Origin: Brooklawnia cerclae
GTDB taxonomy: Bacteria > Actinomycetota > Actinomycetes > Propionibacteriales > Propionibacteriaceae
Assembly (NCBI RefSeq): GCF_011758645.1
Contig: NZ_JAAMOZ010000002.1
Location: 62,001 to 126,000 of the forward strand
Direction of reading: 5' to 3'
DNA: 64,000 nucleotides
Within the stretch, counting starts at the first letter, position 1. The number at the start of each line of letters is the position of its first letter. This document shows, in pieces, positions 1 through 8,052 of the stretch. The position numbers and the translations under genes are program-made. The notes beneath the pieces were generated by a model that worked only from the letters and a program-made list of their open reading frames with translations, made no database searches and was not told the DNA's origin.

Positions 1-372
1 TGCGGTGGAGCTGACCACCGCGTCGAAGGGGCCGGGCGCCGAGGCGGCCCAGGCGGCCTCGTCGAGATCGGCGTTCGCGATCATGACCTGCGGGTCGTCC
101 GCGAAGACGTCGCGGGCGACGGCCAGCAGCAGGGGATCCTTGTCCACCGCGACGACGCTCGACCCGGGGAACCGATCACGGATGAACCGGGTCAGCGATC
201 CCGGCCCGCAGGCCAGGTCGAGCACTCGTGGCGTGGACCGGCCGAGGAGCCCGACGACTCGTGCCATCGTGTCGAACCGTAGATCGCGGTGGCGGATGTA
301 CGCGGCCTGCTGGGCGTCCCAGCGGGCGAGCAGATCGTCCGGTCGTGCGGAGGTGGGTTCGGGCTCGGTCAT
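1..372 (-). CDS. Class I SAM-dependent methyltransferase (partial, C-terminus outside window)
   Basis: About 124 N-terminal residues are visible. The glycine-rich SAM-binding motif VLDLACGPGSLTRFI lies near residue 55 and is followed by an acidic VAVDKDP strand end, the usual motif I / motif II arrangement of class I methyltransferases. The ATG (370-372) overlaps by one base the TGA of the upstream gene (372-374), so it is probably translationally coupled as third gene of the leftward esterase/aminoacyl-PG-synthase operon. The substrate cannot be told from the fragment. The fold is clear and the function is open. Confidence 0.8.
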   Translation of the reverse strand, partial: MTEPEPTSARPDDLLARWDAQQAAYIRHRDLRFDTMARVVGLLGRSTPRVLDLACGPGSLTRFIRDRFPGSSVVAVDKDPLLLAVARDVFADDPQVMIANADLDEAAWAASAPGPFDAVVSSTA

Positions 373-2909
373 CAATTGCCTTCCTGGTTGTGGGTGGACG
401 CCGAACGGTCGCCGAGTTCGCGGATCGCCCGCAGCGCCTGTGCGACCGACAGGTGCGGGAGATACGACCGGACGACCGCCAGCCCGATCGCGGGGAGGTT
501 CATCGTCGAGGAGAAGACCATCAGCCAGGGGCGCACCTCGGGTTGGAACTTCTGCTTGAAGTGATGCAGCGACGAGAACCCGTACACGGGCTCCAGTGTG
601 TTGCCGAGGTAGTCGAGCAGGTCGTACAGGTCGCCGGCACGATCCGTGGGGGACGCGTCGTCCACCGTCTGCCCGCGGTCGTCATGGGCCAGGGGTGCGC
701 CGCTCAGCGACATGAACTCCATCCCGTCGTCCTTCATCCTCATCGCCGACCGGGCGATGAGGAACTCCATGATCCCGGGCATCGCATCGTGACGCTTGCG
801 CATCACATCGAGCGTCCAGCCGATCACGCGTCCGTCACGCCAGCTGGGCAGCCAGCTGAGCACCCCCTGGACATGCCGTTTGGGGCCGTAGGCCACCATG
901 AGGCGCACCTCCGGATCGCGCAACTCGTCCAGGCCGCCGAGGGTGAACCCCATCTCGGGCAGCGGGTGGCCCGAGACCCAGTCCTGGGACAGGTCGACGA
1001 TCTGCGCATAGGCACCGGCCGTCAGGTCGGCCCAGGTCGTCCACTCCGCGGTCACATCCTCGCGCTCGGCGCGCGACAACGCGCTGCGGACGTCCTGCCA
1101 CTTGCGTCCCCGGGTCTGCCACTGCCGGACGTCGACGATGCTCTCGCGGGCGACCTCGACCGACTGCCACTCGAGCTCGCGTGCCACGGGGCCGAAGGCG
1201 CTGGCCGTCACGGCATACCAGACCGGTATCAATCCTTGTGAATCGGCGAACAGGTTGAACCGGCGGACCACCGGCAGGAGCTCGGCCTGGGGTGCCCCGA
1301 AAGGCTCCGACAGTGTCAGCGCCACGCCCGCGACGTCGCGGTAGGCCACGATCGCCCCGGTGAGCGAATCCTGCCAGTGCCGGTTGCCGGGCCACGTGGC
1401 CATGAAGGCGAGTGTCGAGCCCCCACCCAGACGCAGCCGCGCCCGAACCTCGCCGTCACCGGGTTCACGCCGGTGCAGCGGACGGACGGTCAGGATCCGC
1501 CACACCAGCAGGATCAGGGCCAACCACATCACGGCCTCGATCGACTCGGTCGTCAGCTTGGTGATCAGCGTCTGCGGGTGAACCTTGCCGCCCAGCGTGG
1601 TGCGGGCCGCGGGGGGAAGGATGAGCTCCAGCCCCGCGAGAACCGTCTTCAGAATGCTGGGCGGGCCGGCGAAGGACGAGCGCAGCGCGAACACGAATCC
1701 GGCCATCGCCACCCCGGCCGCGATCAGCACCACCGCGACCGACCGCAGGGCGGCCCTGTCCTCGTCCCGGCTGAGTGTGATCTGGAACCTGCGGCGCTGG
1801 ACGATCAGCCAGGCCGCGGCCGCCATGTGGACGAGCAGAACGGCCGCCACCTGGACGATGAGCTCCACCTGTTCCACGGGGGAGGCGGCGGCAATGGCGT
1901 CCAGGCGGTGTGCCGGAAGCATCGCGAAAGACGCGGCGACGCTGACGACCGTCCGTGCGATGAGCACGACAGCGACCCACACCGCAGCCCGGCGTCCGCG
2001 CATCAAACCCCACGCGGCCAGCGCCAGCGGCACCAGTGCGAGCAACTGAACCCACACCCAGGGGCCCTGACTGGACGACTGCCCGAGTATGAGCGAGTCC
2101 CAGCACTGCTCGCCGATCTTGAACACCGAGCACATGGGTACATCGGATTGAGAAGTGGTGTCGTCGACCAGCAGCACCGACGGTGACAGGAGCCCGAGCC
2201 GGATTCTCGACACCACGGCGACCAGCGGGCCGACGGCGAGGGCGAGGACGAGTGCCGACGCGGTGACCCGCACCTCGTGTGCGGTGACCGCCCGGGGAAC
2301 CCGTGCCCGGATGATCGCGGCGCCGAGGCAGAACGCCACGAGCCGGTACAGGTCGCCGGGCTGGCCGGAGTACAGGAAAAGCACGAGGGACGCGAAGGCG
2401 GTCGCCACCAGCGTGCGGCGACGCCAGACCGGTGACATCGCGCCCGCCGCGTACGCCAGGGCCGCCACCACCCCGATGGTCGGGTCGCCGGTCAGCAGGC
2501 CTGCCGAGACCGACGCCCACGGCTCGTGCACGGCGGCGAGCAGCCCCATGAAGCCCGCCCCCAGGGCCGCGGACACGGCGCCCAGCGCGAAATACCCGAC
2601 GAGCACCCGCCGCGTCCCGACCGCGCGTTCCACCTGTGGGAGGACGAGCGTCAACGCGAATGCGGGCAGCACCAGCCCGTCGACGCGGCCGGGGAGGAGG
2701 AGTGCGGTGAGCGGAGTCCAGATCCGTCCCTTCGCGAGTTGCCCCCAGGTGAGTGCGAACCACTGGTGCATCGTGTCGGCGGTGGCGGGCATGCGGGCGA
2801 ACACGGCGACCACGATCACCACCGCCAGGATGACGTAGCTGGCGGGCGCCCGGCGCGGTTCGGTCCACAGCCGGCGCCAGGGAAGCGACGTCCTGCTCGG
2901 CGGGGTCAT
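372..2909 (-). CDS. MprF-like aminoacyl-phosphatidylglycerol synthase (DUF2156) with polytopic N-terminus
   Basis: This 845-residue protein has about twelve hydrophobic segments over residues 25-470, the first ones rhomboid-like, followed by a soluble C-terminal domain (about 500-820). That domain has features of the DUF2156/LPG-synthase GNAT-like fold, such as WPGNRHWQD and DGMEFMSLSGAPL. The family moves an amino acid from aminoacyl-tRNA to phosphatidylglycerol (or diacylglycerol), which reduces negative surface charge and sensitivity to cationic peptides. Its ATG overlaps the stop of the esterase gene by four bases. In Corynebacterium an aminoacyl-lipid synthase is also paired with a lipase/esterase. 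Which amino acid is used cannot be read from the sequence. Confidence 0.85.
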   Translation of the reverse strand: MTPPSRTSLPWRRLWTEPRRAPASYVILAVVIVVAVFARMPATADTMHQWFALTWGQLAKGRIWTPLTALLLPGRVDGLVLPAFALTLVLPQVERAVGTRRVLVGYFALGAVSAALGAGFMGLLAAVHEPWASVSAGLLTGDPTIGVVAALAYAAGAMSPVWRRRTLVATAFASLVLFLYSGQPGDLYRLVAFCLGAAIIRARVPRAVTAHEVRVTASALVLALAVGPLVAVVSRIRLGLLSPSVLLVDDTTSQSDVPMCSVFKIGEQCWDSLILGQSSSQGPWVWVQLLALVPLALAAWGLMRGRRAAVWVAVVLIARTVVSVAASFAMLPAHRLDAIAAASPVEQVELIVQVAAVLLVHMAAAAWLIVQRRRFQITLSRDEDRAALRSVAVVLIAAGVAMAGFVFALRSSFAGPPSILKTVLAGLELILPPAARTTLGGKVHPQTLITKLTTESIEAVMWLALILLVWRILTVRPLHRREPGDGEVRARLRLGGGSTLAFMATWPGNRHWQDSLTGAIVAYRDVAGVALTLSEPFGAPQAELLPVVRRFNLFADSQGLIPVWYAVTASAFGPVARELEWQSVEVARESIVDVRQWQTRGRKWQDVRSALSRAEREDVTAEWTTWADLTAGAYAQIVDLSQDWVSGHPLPEMGFTLGGLDELRDPEVRLMVAYGPKRHVQGVLSWLPSWRDGRVIGWTLDVMRKRHDAMPGIMEFLIARSAMRMKDDGMEFMSLSGAPLAHDDRGQTVDDASPTDRAGDLYDLLDYLGNTLEPVYGFSSLHHFKQKFQPEVRPWLMVFSSTMNLPAIGLAVVRSYLPHLSVAQALRAIRELGDRSASTHNQEGN

Positions 2910-4237
2910 GCCGGCAACCCGAATCGGCTGATCAGCTGGGGGAACGAACTCGTCACCGCGAACTGGACCGTGTAGTAGTCGTGAGCGGTCCCCGGTGACA
3001 ACGTCGTGGTGACGTGCACGTTCTGCGCGGTGGCCGCGGCCGACAACGTGCTCGTCGCCGGGACGTAGTCGGCGTCGTCCTCACCGACGTAGAAGTCCGC
3101 GTAGAGATCCTGGTACGGCCCGTGCGCGGCCAGCCGGGTGAGGGGCTGGATGGCCTGATAGGCGGCTTCGTCACCGTGAAAGGCAGCGTCCACGGTGTCG
3201 TCGCCCATGGTCGGGACCTCCTCCGGTGAGATCGGCACCAGGTTCCCGAACACGTCCGGATGACCGAAGCCGAGCTGCGTGACGCAGGTGCCCCCCTGGG
3301 AGAAGCCGATCAACGCCGTGTGCGCGGCATCCGTGTCCACCGGAAGGGTGCCGTGGATCCAGTCGAGCACGTCGGTGACCAGGTAGGTCTCGTTTTCTCC
3401 CAGATCGCTGTCGGCGCACATCGGGTTGTCGTCCGGGCTGCCCAGTTGATCGGCCGAGACGACGATCGGAGCCAGGCCGTCGTGCGTGCTCTGGTACGCC
3501 TCGACGATGTCGAGCAGACCCCCCGAGATGAACATGTCGACGGTGGTGCCCGGCTGCCCGCTCAGGGCGATGATCACGGGTAGCTGCGGTGGGTCGGTCA
3601 CCAGCGCCGCCGGCGGCAGGTACACCATCGCCTGACGTGCCTTGAAGCCGGACACCGTGGCCGGGATCGTCACCCGGCTGAAGGTCCCGGTGGCCGGCAT
3701 GTCCGCGGGGGCCGACCATCCCGTCGACAGGTCGACCTCCTGGATCGAGTCGTACGCGGGGACGCTCAGCGTGGGGTAGGCCGTGCTCCGGCCGTAGTCC
3801 GCCACGCCCTTGGGAGTGAGGAAGAAGGCGTACTCGCGGTTGATCCCCACGGCCCCCATGAACACCGCGGCGGCAACGGCCAACACCGTGAGCCCGTGGT
3901 GCCACCAGTGCGTCCCCGGGTGGCCGCGCGTCAGGCTGGCCGTGATCGCGAAGCCGATGACCGCACCGGCGCAGCCGGCCCACCCGATGACGCGCTGACT
4001 CAGCGTCACGTCGCCGAACACCTGGAAGACGTTGCCGAGGAGCCATCCCATCACGCAGAGCGCTGCCAGGCCGATCACGCCGCCGATCGCGAGCCGGGGA
4101 ACGTAGCTGTTGCGCGCGATCCGAGGACGACGAAGAAGGATGAGCGCGGTCAGCGGAACCGCGACGAGCACGAAGGCCACCGCAAGGGTCCGTCTGGCGA
4201 GGAGTGGGAAACTCCAGAACCATTCCACGCGGTCCAT
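2906..4237 (-). CDS. Membrane-anchored alpha/beta-hydrolase (esterase), probable aminoacyl-PG hydrolase partner
   Basis: The protein has 443 residues. Four hydrophobic segments occupy about residues 8-150, followed by an esterase-D/S-formylglutathione-hydrolase-like domain facing outward. The nucleophile elbow is GFSQGG and the likely catalytic His is in GTAHDYY near the C-terminus. The ATG at 4237 was chosen because a possible -10 (GATTGT) ends 7 nt upstream and the next gene diverges at 4283; longer reading would run through that gene. The stop overlaps the MprF-like start (ATGA). By analogy with corynebacterial and enterococcal pairs it may remove amino acids from modified lipids. That role is inference; the hydrolase fold is solid. 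Confidence 0.8.
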   Translation of the reverse strand: MDRVEWFWSFPLLARRTLAVAFVLVAVPLTALILLRRPRIARNSYVPRLAIGGVIGLAALCVMGWLLGNVFQVFGDVTLSQRVIGWAGCAGAVIGFAITASLTRGHPGTHWWHHGLTVLAVAAAVFMGAVGINREYAFFLTPKGVADYGRSTAYPTLSVPAYDSIQEVDLSTGWSAPADMPATGTFSRVTIPATVSGFKARQAMVYLPPAALVTDPPQLPVIIALSGQPGTTVDMFISGGLLDIVEAYQSTHDGLAPIVVSADQLGSPDDNPMCADSDLGENETYLVTDVLDWIHGTLPVDTDAAHTALIGFSQGGTCVTQLGFGHPDVFGNLVPISPEEVPTMGDDTVDAAFHGDEAAYQAIQPLTRLAAHGPYQDLYADFYVGEDDADYVPATSTLSAAATAQNVHVTTTLSPGTAHDYYTVQFAVTSSFPQLISRFGLPA

Positions 4238-4282
4238 GGATACCACAATCGCCTGTGGAAAGGGGGGACTAGGGTTTCTCCC

Positions 4283-5422
4283 ATGCCTACGATCGCCTCG
4301 ACCATGCGGGCGATCCCCGCCTCCGGGATCCGCCGGATCTTCGAACTTTCCGCCGAACTCGACGATGTCATCTCGCTGGCCGTCGGAGAGCCCGATCAGC
4401 CGATCGCCCGTCACATTCTCGACGCGGGCGCCGAGGCCTGGAACCGCAGCCTGATGTCGTACACGCCGAACAGCGGGATCGATCCCCTCTGCGCGGCCAT
4501 CGTCGGCAAGCTCGCGCGCCACAACGGATACACGGTCGATCAGGATCAGGTCCACGTCACGACCGGCGGCGCCCAGGCCCTCCATATGGCGATGAGCTTC
4601 ACCCTGCAGGCGGGCGACGAGATACTCATCCCCGACCCGGGCTACACCACCTTCTCGATGACACCACGGCTGCTCGGCGCCGTGCCGGTGCCCTACACCC
4701 TGCGCGCGGAGTACGGCTTCGTCCCCGACGTCGACGACCTGGAGGCGCTGGTGACCCCGCGCACCCGGGTGCTGCTGGTCAACAGCCCGTCCAACCCGCT
4801 CGGCGTCGTCTTCGATCGCCGCGCCGCGACCGCGCTGGTGGAATTCGCCGCTCGTCATGACCTGTGGGTGATCAGCGACGAGGTGTACGAGTACATCACC
4901 TTCGTCCCGGGGTTCACCAGCTTCGCCGCGATCGACACCGGCAATCGCGTGTTCAGCGTCTACTCCCTGTCCAAGACCTACGGGCTCACCGGCGCTCGCG
5001 TCGGATACCTGGTCACCCCCGTCGGCCTGGCCGAACGGTTCCGCGCGGCTCAGGAGGCAGTCGTCAGCTGCGTCAACACTCCTGTGCAGTACGCCGCCCT
5101 GGCTGCCATCGAGGGAAGCCAGGACCATGTCGCGGCGGCACTGGAGCACTATCGCGCGAATCTCCATGCGGCAACGGCGGTGCTCGACGACCTCGGCATT
5201 CGCTACCAGCGCCCGAGCGGGGCGTTCTACCTGTGGATCGACGTCTCCCATGCGTCAGGCGGCGACGTCGCCGCCTGGGCGGAACGCTTCCTGCTCACCC
5301 AACGCGTCGCCGTCGCCCCCGGGACCGCGTTCGGTGCCTCGGGACAGGGCTGGGTGAGGATCTGTTTCGCGGGTGAGCGGGAGTCCCTCGTCGAGGCGCT
5401 CGGGCGGTTCCCGCGTCCCTGA
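4283..5422 (+). CDS. Class I/II PLP-dependent aminotransferase
   Basis: The protein has 379 residues, a typical length. Fold-type I landmarks are present: NSPSNPLG (substrate and PLP contacts), SDEVYEY (Asp contacting the pyridine nitrogen and the Tyr), and SLSKTYGLTGARVGY, which holds the Schiff-base lysine. The closest groups are aspartate/LL-diaminopimelate/alanine-type aminotransferases, and the amino acid specificity is not resolvable. The start is set by TAGGGT at 4270-4275, a -10-like box ending 7 nt before the ATG with no good Shine-Dalgarno, so the mRNA is probably leaderless. It diverges from the esterase operon across a 45-bp gap. Confidence 0.88.
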   Translation: MPTIASTMRAIPASGIRRIFELSAELDDVISLAVGEPDQPIARHILDAGAEAWNRSLMSYTPNSGIDPLCAAIVGKLARHNGYTVDQDQVHVTTGGAQALHMAMSFTLQAGDEILIPDPGYTTFSMTPRLLGAVPVPYTLRAEYGFVPDVDDLEALVTPRTRVLLVNSPSNPLGVVFDRRAATALVEFAARHDLWVISDEVYEYITFVPGFTSFAAIDTGNRVFSVYSLSKTYGLTGARVGYLVTPVGLAERFRAAQEAVVSCVNTPVQYAALAAIEGSQDHVAAALEHYRANLHAATAVLDDLGIRYQRPSGAFYLWIDVSHASGGDVAAWAERFLLTQRVAVAPGTAFGASGQGWVRICFAGERESLVEALGRFPRP

Positions 5423-5639
5423 CCCTGGGTCTCAGGCTGCCCGGCTACCACGTGGGTTTCAGTGATCGGTCCACGGGTTGCAGATGGTGATCAGGGTTTC
5501 GATGGCTGCAAGCAGGCCGCCACGCCGTCGTCCGGCCGATAGTCGCATCACCCCGTACAGGAGTTCGCCCACCGCTATCCTCGTCGAGGATGTCCCGTAT
5601 CTCTTGCTCCATGGACTGGTTGTGGCGCGCTGCCGGATC

Positions 5640-6956
5640 TCATGCGACGAGCGGCTGTTCTCGTCCGTTGTCAGCTGCCCGAGCGGCCGCTTCGATGACT
5701 GGATGCTCGCGCGGAAGGGGCGGGGGCAGACTGGCGTATCGGTGCCCGGTGGGCGTGGTGATGGTGACGGCGCCATCGGGACCGGGTGCCGCCCGCCAGC
5801 CGGGGGCCTGTTTGGCCTGATTGCAGTGGACGCACAGTCCCTGCCCGTTGGCGGCGGTGGTCGGGCCGCCGGCCTGAACGGCAACGATGTGGTCGATGTG
5901 GCCGATCGGGGCGCCACACCAGGGGGTGCGGCAGGTGCCGGCGTCGCGGGCGGCGATGTAGCGGCGCAACCCCGCGGGAAACAGCCGGCGGGTCGATTCC
6001 ATGGCGACGAGCCGGCCGTCCTCGGGACGTGCGTACAACCGGCGGATCCACTGGGCGGTCTCCGTGTCGCCGGCACCGTTCCGGACGAGGATCGCTCGGG
6101 CAACGCCGGCCGGGATCGGGCCGAACCCACCGATGCGGGCCGGGGTGTCGGATTCGCCGAGCAGCGCTTCGTCGGTGATGACCAGTTGCACCTCGACCGG
6201 CACCTGGTCGGCCACCGCCTGCCCTGTGACGCGGGCGACCAGCGTGTCGGCCATGACCTGGCCGCGGCCCCGGCTGTCGCCGGTGGCGCGCACGCTGTCG
6301 GCTTCCCGCACCAGTGCGGCGTACACCGCGACCCCCTGCGCAACGGGCAGAAGGGCCGAGACCGTCGCCATGCAGTCGGGGGCGGGACGAATCGTCACCC
6401 GCCGGTCGGCTTGCGCACGGGCGGCACGTGCCACCACGCTGTGCGGGTCGCGGGCATAGGCGGCGTTGCGGGCAGTGGCTGCAATTTCCCGGTCTGACAA
6501 CGTCGCGAGACGCCCGGAGATCTCGGCATCGACGGCCAACCTGTCGTCCCGCGAGATACAGGCTGTCTCCCGGCAGACCAGTGTGGCCCGCCACTCGCTG
6601 ATCTGCCCGGCGGTGAGCGCTGCCATCGTGTGCGGTAGCTCGTTCGTCAGGGCGGAGGCCAGGCCGACGAGCATCCCGGCCCGGTGCGGTGACTCGTGAC
6701 GCGCCAACGCCACTTCGCTCACCACGCTGCGATGGGCGTCCCGGCGTTGCGCGGGTGTGCTGGCCGCTTCATCGCGGAGCGTCCTGAGTGCGACGGTGGC
6801 CCGGGCCTGCGCGGCCGAGCAGGCGTGCTTCACCTGCTCAAGTGCGCCGATGAGCCCCACCAGCTCCCGGTCGTCCCCAACCGCCGTCGGCAGATCAGCC
6901 AGCCCCTCGACGAGCGCGGTCAGATCCGCGACGGTGGGCTGGCGAAGCGGTTCCAT
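5640..6956 (-). CDS. DUF222 / 13E12-repeat-type HNH endonuclease protein
   Basis: The protein has 438 residues with an alpha-helical DUF222 region over about 1-300 and a C-terminal HNH nuclease motif. The latter comprises CRTPWCGAPIGHIDHI, a central Asn (TAANGQGL) and CVHCNQAK, with two Cys pairs for structural zinc. These proteins are multi-copy in many actinobacteria and their job is unsettled; they are often linked to repeats or DNA damage. The promoter carries a perfect LexA box (6970-6985) directly upstream of a TACAAT -10 (6963-6968) that ends 6 nt before the ATG, so the gene should be leaderless and SOS-inducible. Confidence 0.9.
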   Translation of the reverse strand: MEPLRQPTVADLTALVEGLADLPTAVGDDRELVGLIGALEQVKHACSAAQARATVALRTLRDEAASTPAQRRDAHRSVVSEVALARHESPHRAGMLVGLASALTNELPHTMAALTAGQISEWRATLVCRETACISRDDRLAVDAEISGRLATLSDREIAATARNAAYARDPHSVVARAARAQADRRVTIRPAPDCMATVSALLPVAQGVAVYAALVREADSVRATGDSRGRGQVMADTLVARVTGQAVADQVPVEVQLVITDEALLGESDTPARIGGFGPIPAGVARAILVRNGAGDTETAQWIRRLYARPEDGRLVAMESTRRLFPAGLRRYIAARDAGTCRTPWCGAPIGHIDHIVAVQAGGPTTAANGQGLCVHCNQAKQAPGWRAAPGPDGAVTITTPTGHRYASLPPPLPREHPVIEAAARAADNGREQPLVA

Positions 6957-6964
6957 ACCCTTAT

Positions 6965-6990
6965 TGTATTCGAACGTATGTTCGAATACA
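6965..6990 (-). promoter_or_regulatory. LexA (SOS) operator in promoter of the HNH gene
   Basis: An 11-bp perfect inverted repeat (TGTATTCGAAC - GTAT - GTTCGAATACA) contains TCGAAC-N4-GTTCGA at 6970-6985, which equals the known actinobacterial/Bacillus-type SOS box. On the minus strand the end of the palindrome overlaps the -10 TACAAT, 6 nt upstream of the HNH start codon. LexA bound here would block RNA polymerase. Mycobacterial 13E12-family genes are known LexA targets. Confidence 0.88.
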
Positions 6991-7055
6991 AGTCGACTTC
7001 GATATCCCCGGACATCCGTCCGGTTGGAGTCATCCGGCAGTCGCGGCCACCGCCG

Positions 7056-7292
7056 TCAGTACCTGCCTAGTCGTTCGATCGTGACCGAGAGCGACGAGAA
7101 CGCTCTCGCGGCCTGTGCAGAATCGCCGGGCTGTGACGGTGCATCCGTGTCGGCGAGCGATGTGTGGACCCGGCCATGGAGGTCGACCATCAGCAGCGTG
7201 AAGGCGCCGAAGCCGATCGTCCACGCGATCAGCCCGAAGGGGAGCAGCGGTTCATGGTTCGATTGTCGGCCACCGCAGGTGACGGCGTCAGG
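7056..7292 (-). pseudogene. Possible gene remnant: fragment with one hydrophobic segment
   Basis: An open minus-strand frame of 78 codons reads like protein: a hydrophobic stretch LLPFGLIAWTIGFGAFTLL, then MVDLHGRVHTSLADTD and a polar tail ending IERLGRY. It has no ATG or GTG before the hydrophobic stretch and a stop just upstream (7293-7295). Either it is the 3' remnant of a membrane-protein gene or only the short part from the internal Met is translated. No family is recognised. The rest of the 6957-7329 gap holds only the HNH promoter. Confidence 0.3.
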
Positions 7293-7329
7293 TCACTCGA
7301 AGAAGTCCTCGTCGACAGGGGACCCGGAT

Positions 7330-7806
7330 TCAGTCGGTCCCCGGCACGGCACCTTCGGCGATCGCCTTGATGCGCTGGAGTGTCACAGGGATTCCCGCGG
7401 CCGCGGCGTCGCGGCGCTTGGCGATCTCGTCGTCCGCCCGGTCGCCGTAGCGCTCGGTGAAGACCGCTTCTGTGGTCGGCCCGAAGACGGTGTATTCGGT
7501 AAGTTCGGTCGCTCCGTCGGGTGCGGCGGCGATGCGGTAGCCCCAGCGGGCGCGTCCGGCGCCGACCTCCCAGGCGAACTCCTCGTCCGGTGTGTTCGCC
7601 ACGACCGTCGAGACGGTCGACCATTCCCGTTCCGGATTGCGGTTGTGCCCGGTGAATGTCGCGCCGACGCCGCGGCCGTCGCTGTTCCACTCGCAGGCGT
7701 AGCACACCGGGCTCCACTCACCGGTGCGGGTGACGTCGCTCACCAGGCCGAACACCTCCCGGGGAGAGGCTTGCACAAGAACGGATTCGGCGAGTTCGTA
7801 GCCCAT
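7330..7806 (-). CDS. SRPBCC (polyketide cyclase/START-like) family protein
   Basis: The protein has 158 residues. It begins with the strand-helix pattern of SRPBCC ligand-binding proteins (ESVLVQASPREVFGLVSDV, then GEWSP), continues with beta strands that would form the hydrophobic cavity, and ends with a long helix (GIPVTLQRIKAIAEG). The ligand is unknown. The ATG at 7806 is preferred over upstream in-frame starts because TAGCGT (7814-7819, minus strand) ends 7 nt upstream, a leaderless arrangement, and because the fold begins here. It diverges from the pyruvate oxidase gene. Confidence 0.75.
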   Translation of the reverse strand: MGYELAESVLVQASPREVFGLVSDVTRTGEWSPVCYACEWNSDGRGVGATFTGHNRNPEREWSTVSTVVANTPDEEFAWEVGAGRARWGYRIAAAPDGATELTEYTVFGPTTEAVFTERYGDRADDEIAKRRDAAAAGIPVTLQRIKAIAEGAVPGTD

Positions 7807-8052
7807 GGCCGGGACGCTAGCACCTCGCCAGCCTCCCGGGGCCGGGCATCGCGATGCCGTTCCCTGCCCGGTTGAAAGGGTTGCGGGGTGACAGGTTGCG
7901 GCAACACGTGGCAACAGAAATGTTTAGCGTTCAATCATCGTTCTACCCCTGGGTCCGGTGCCGAGCCTGATAGACGGTATTGGGCGGCGGCGTCGCTGGG
8001 ACCCGGCGATGTCCGGGCCGGACCGAGATTGATTTGGGAAGAGGCGATCAGC

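Noticed and set aside
5-559. 184-codon plus-strand frame at the window start
   Set aside because: Ser/Arg-rich sequence without family features; the minus strand gives a clean methyltransferase N-terminus coupled to the upstream gene.
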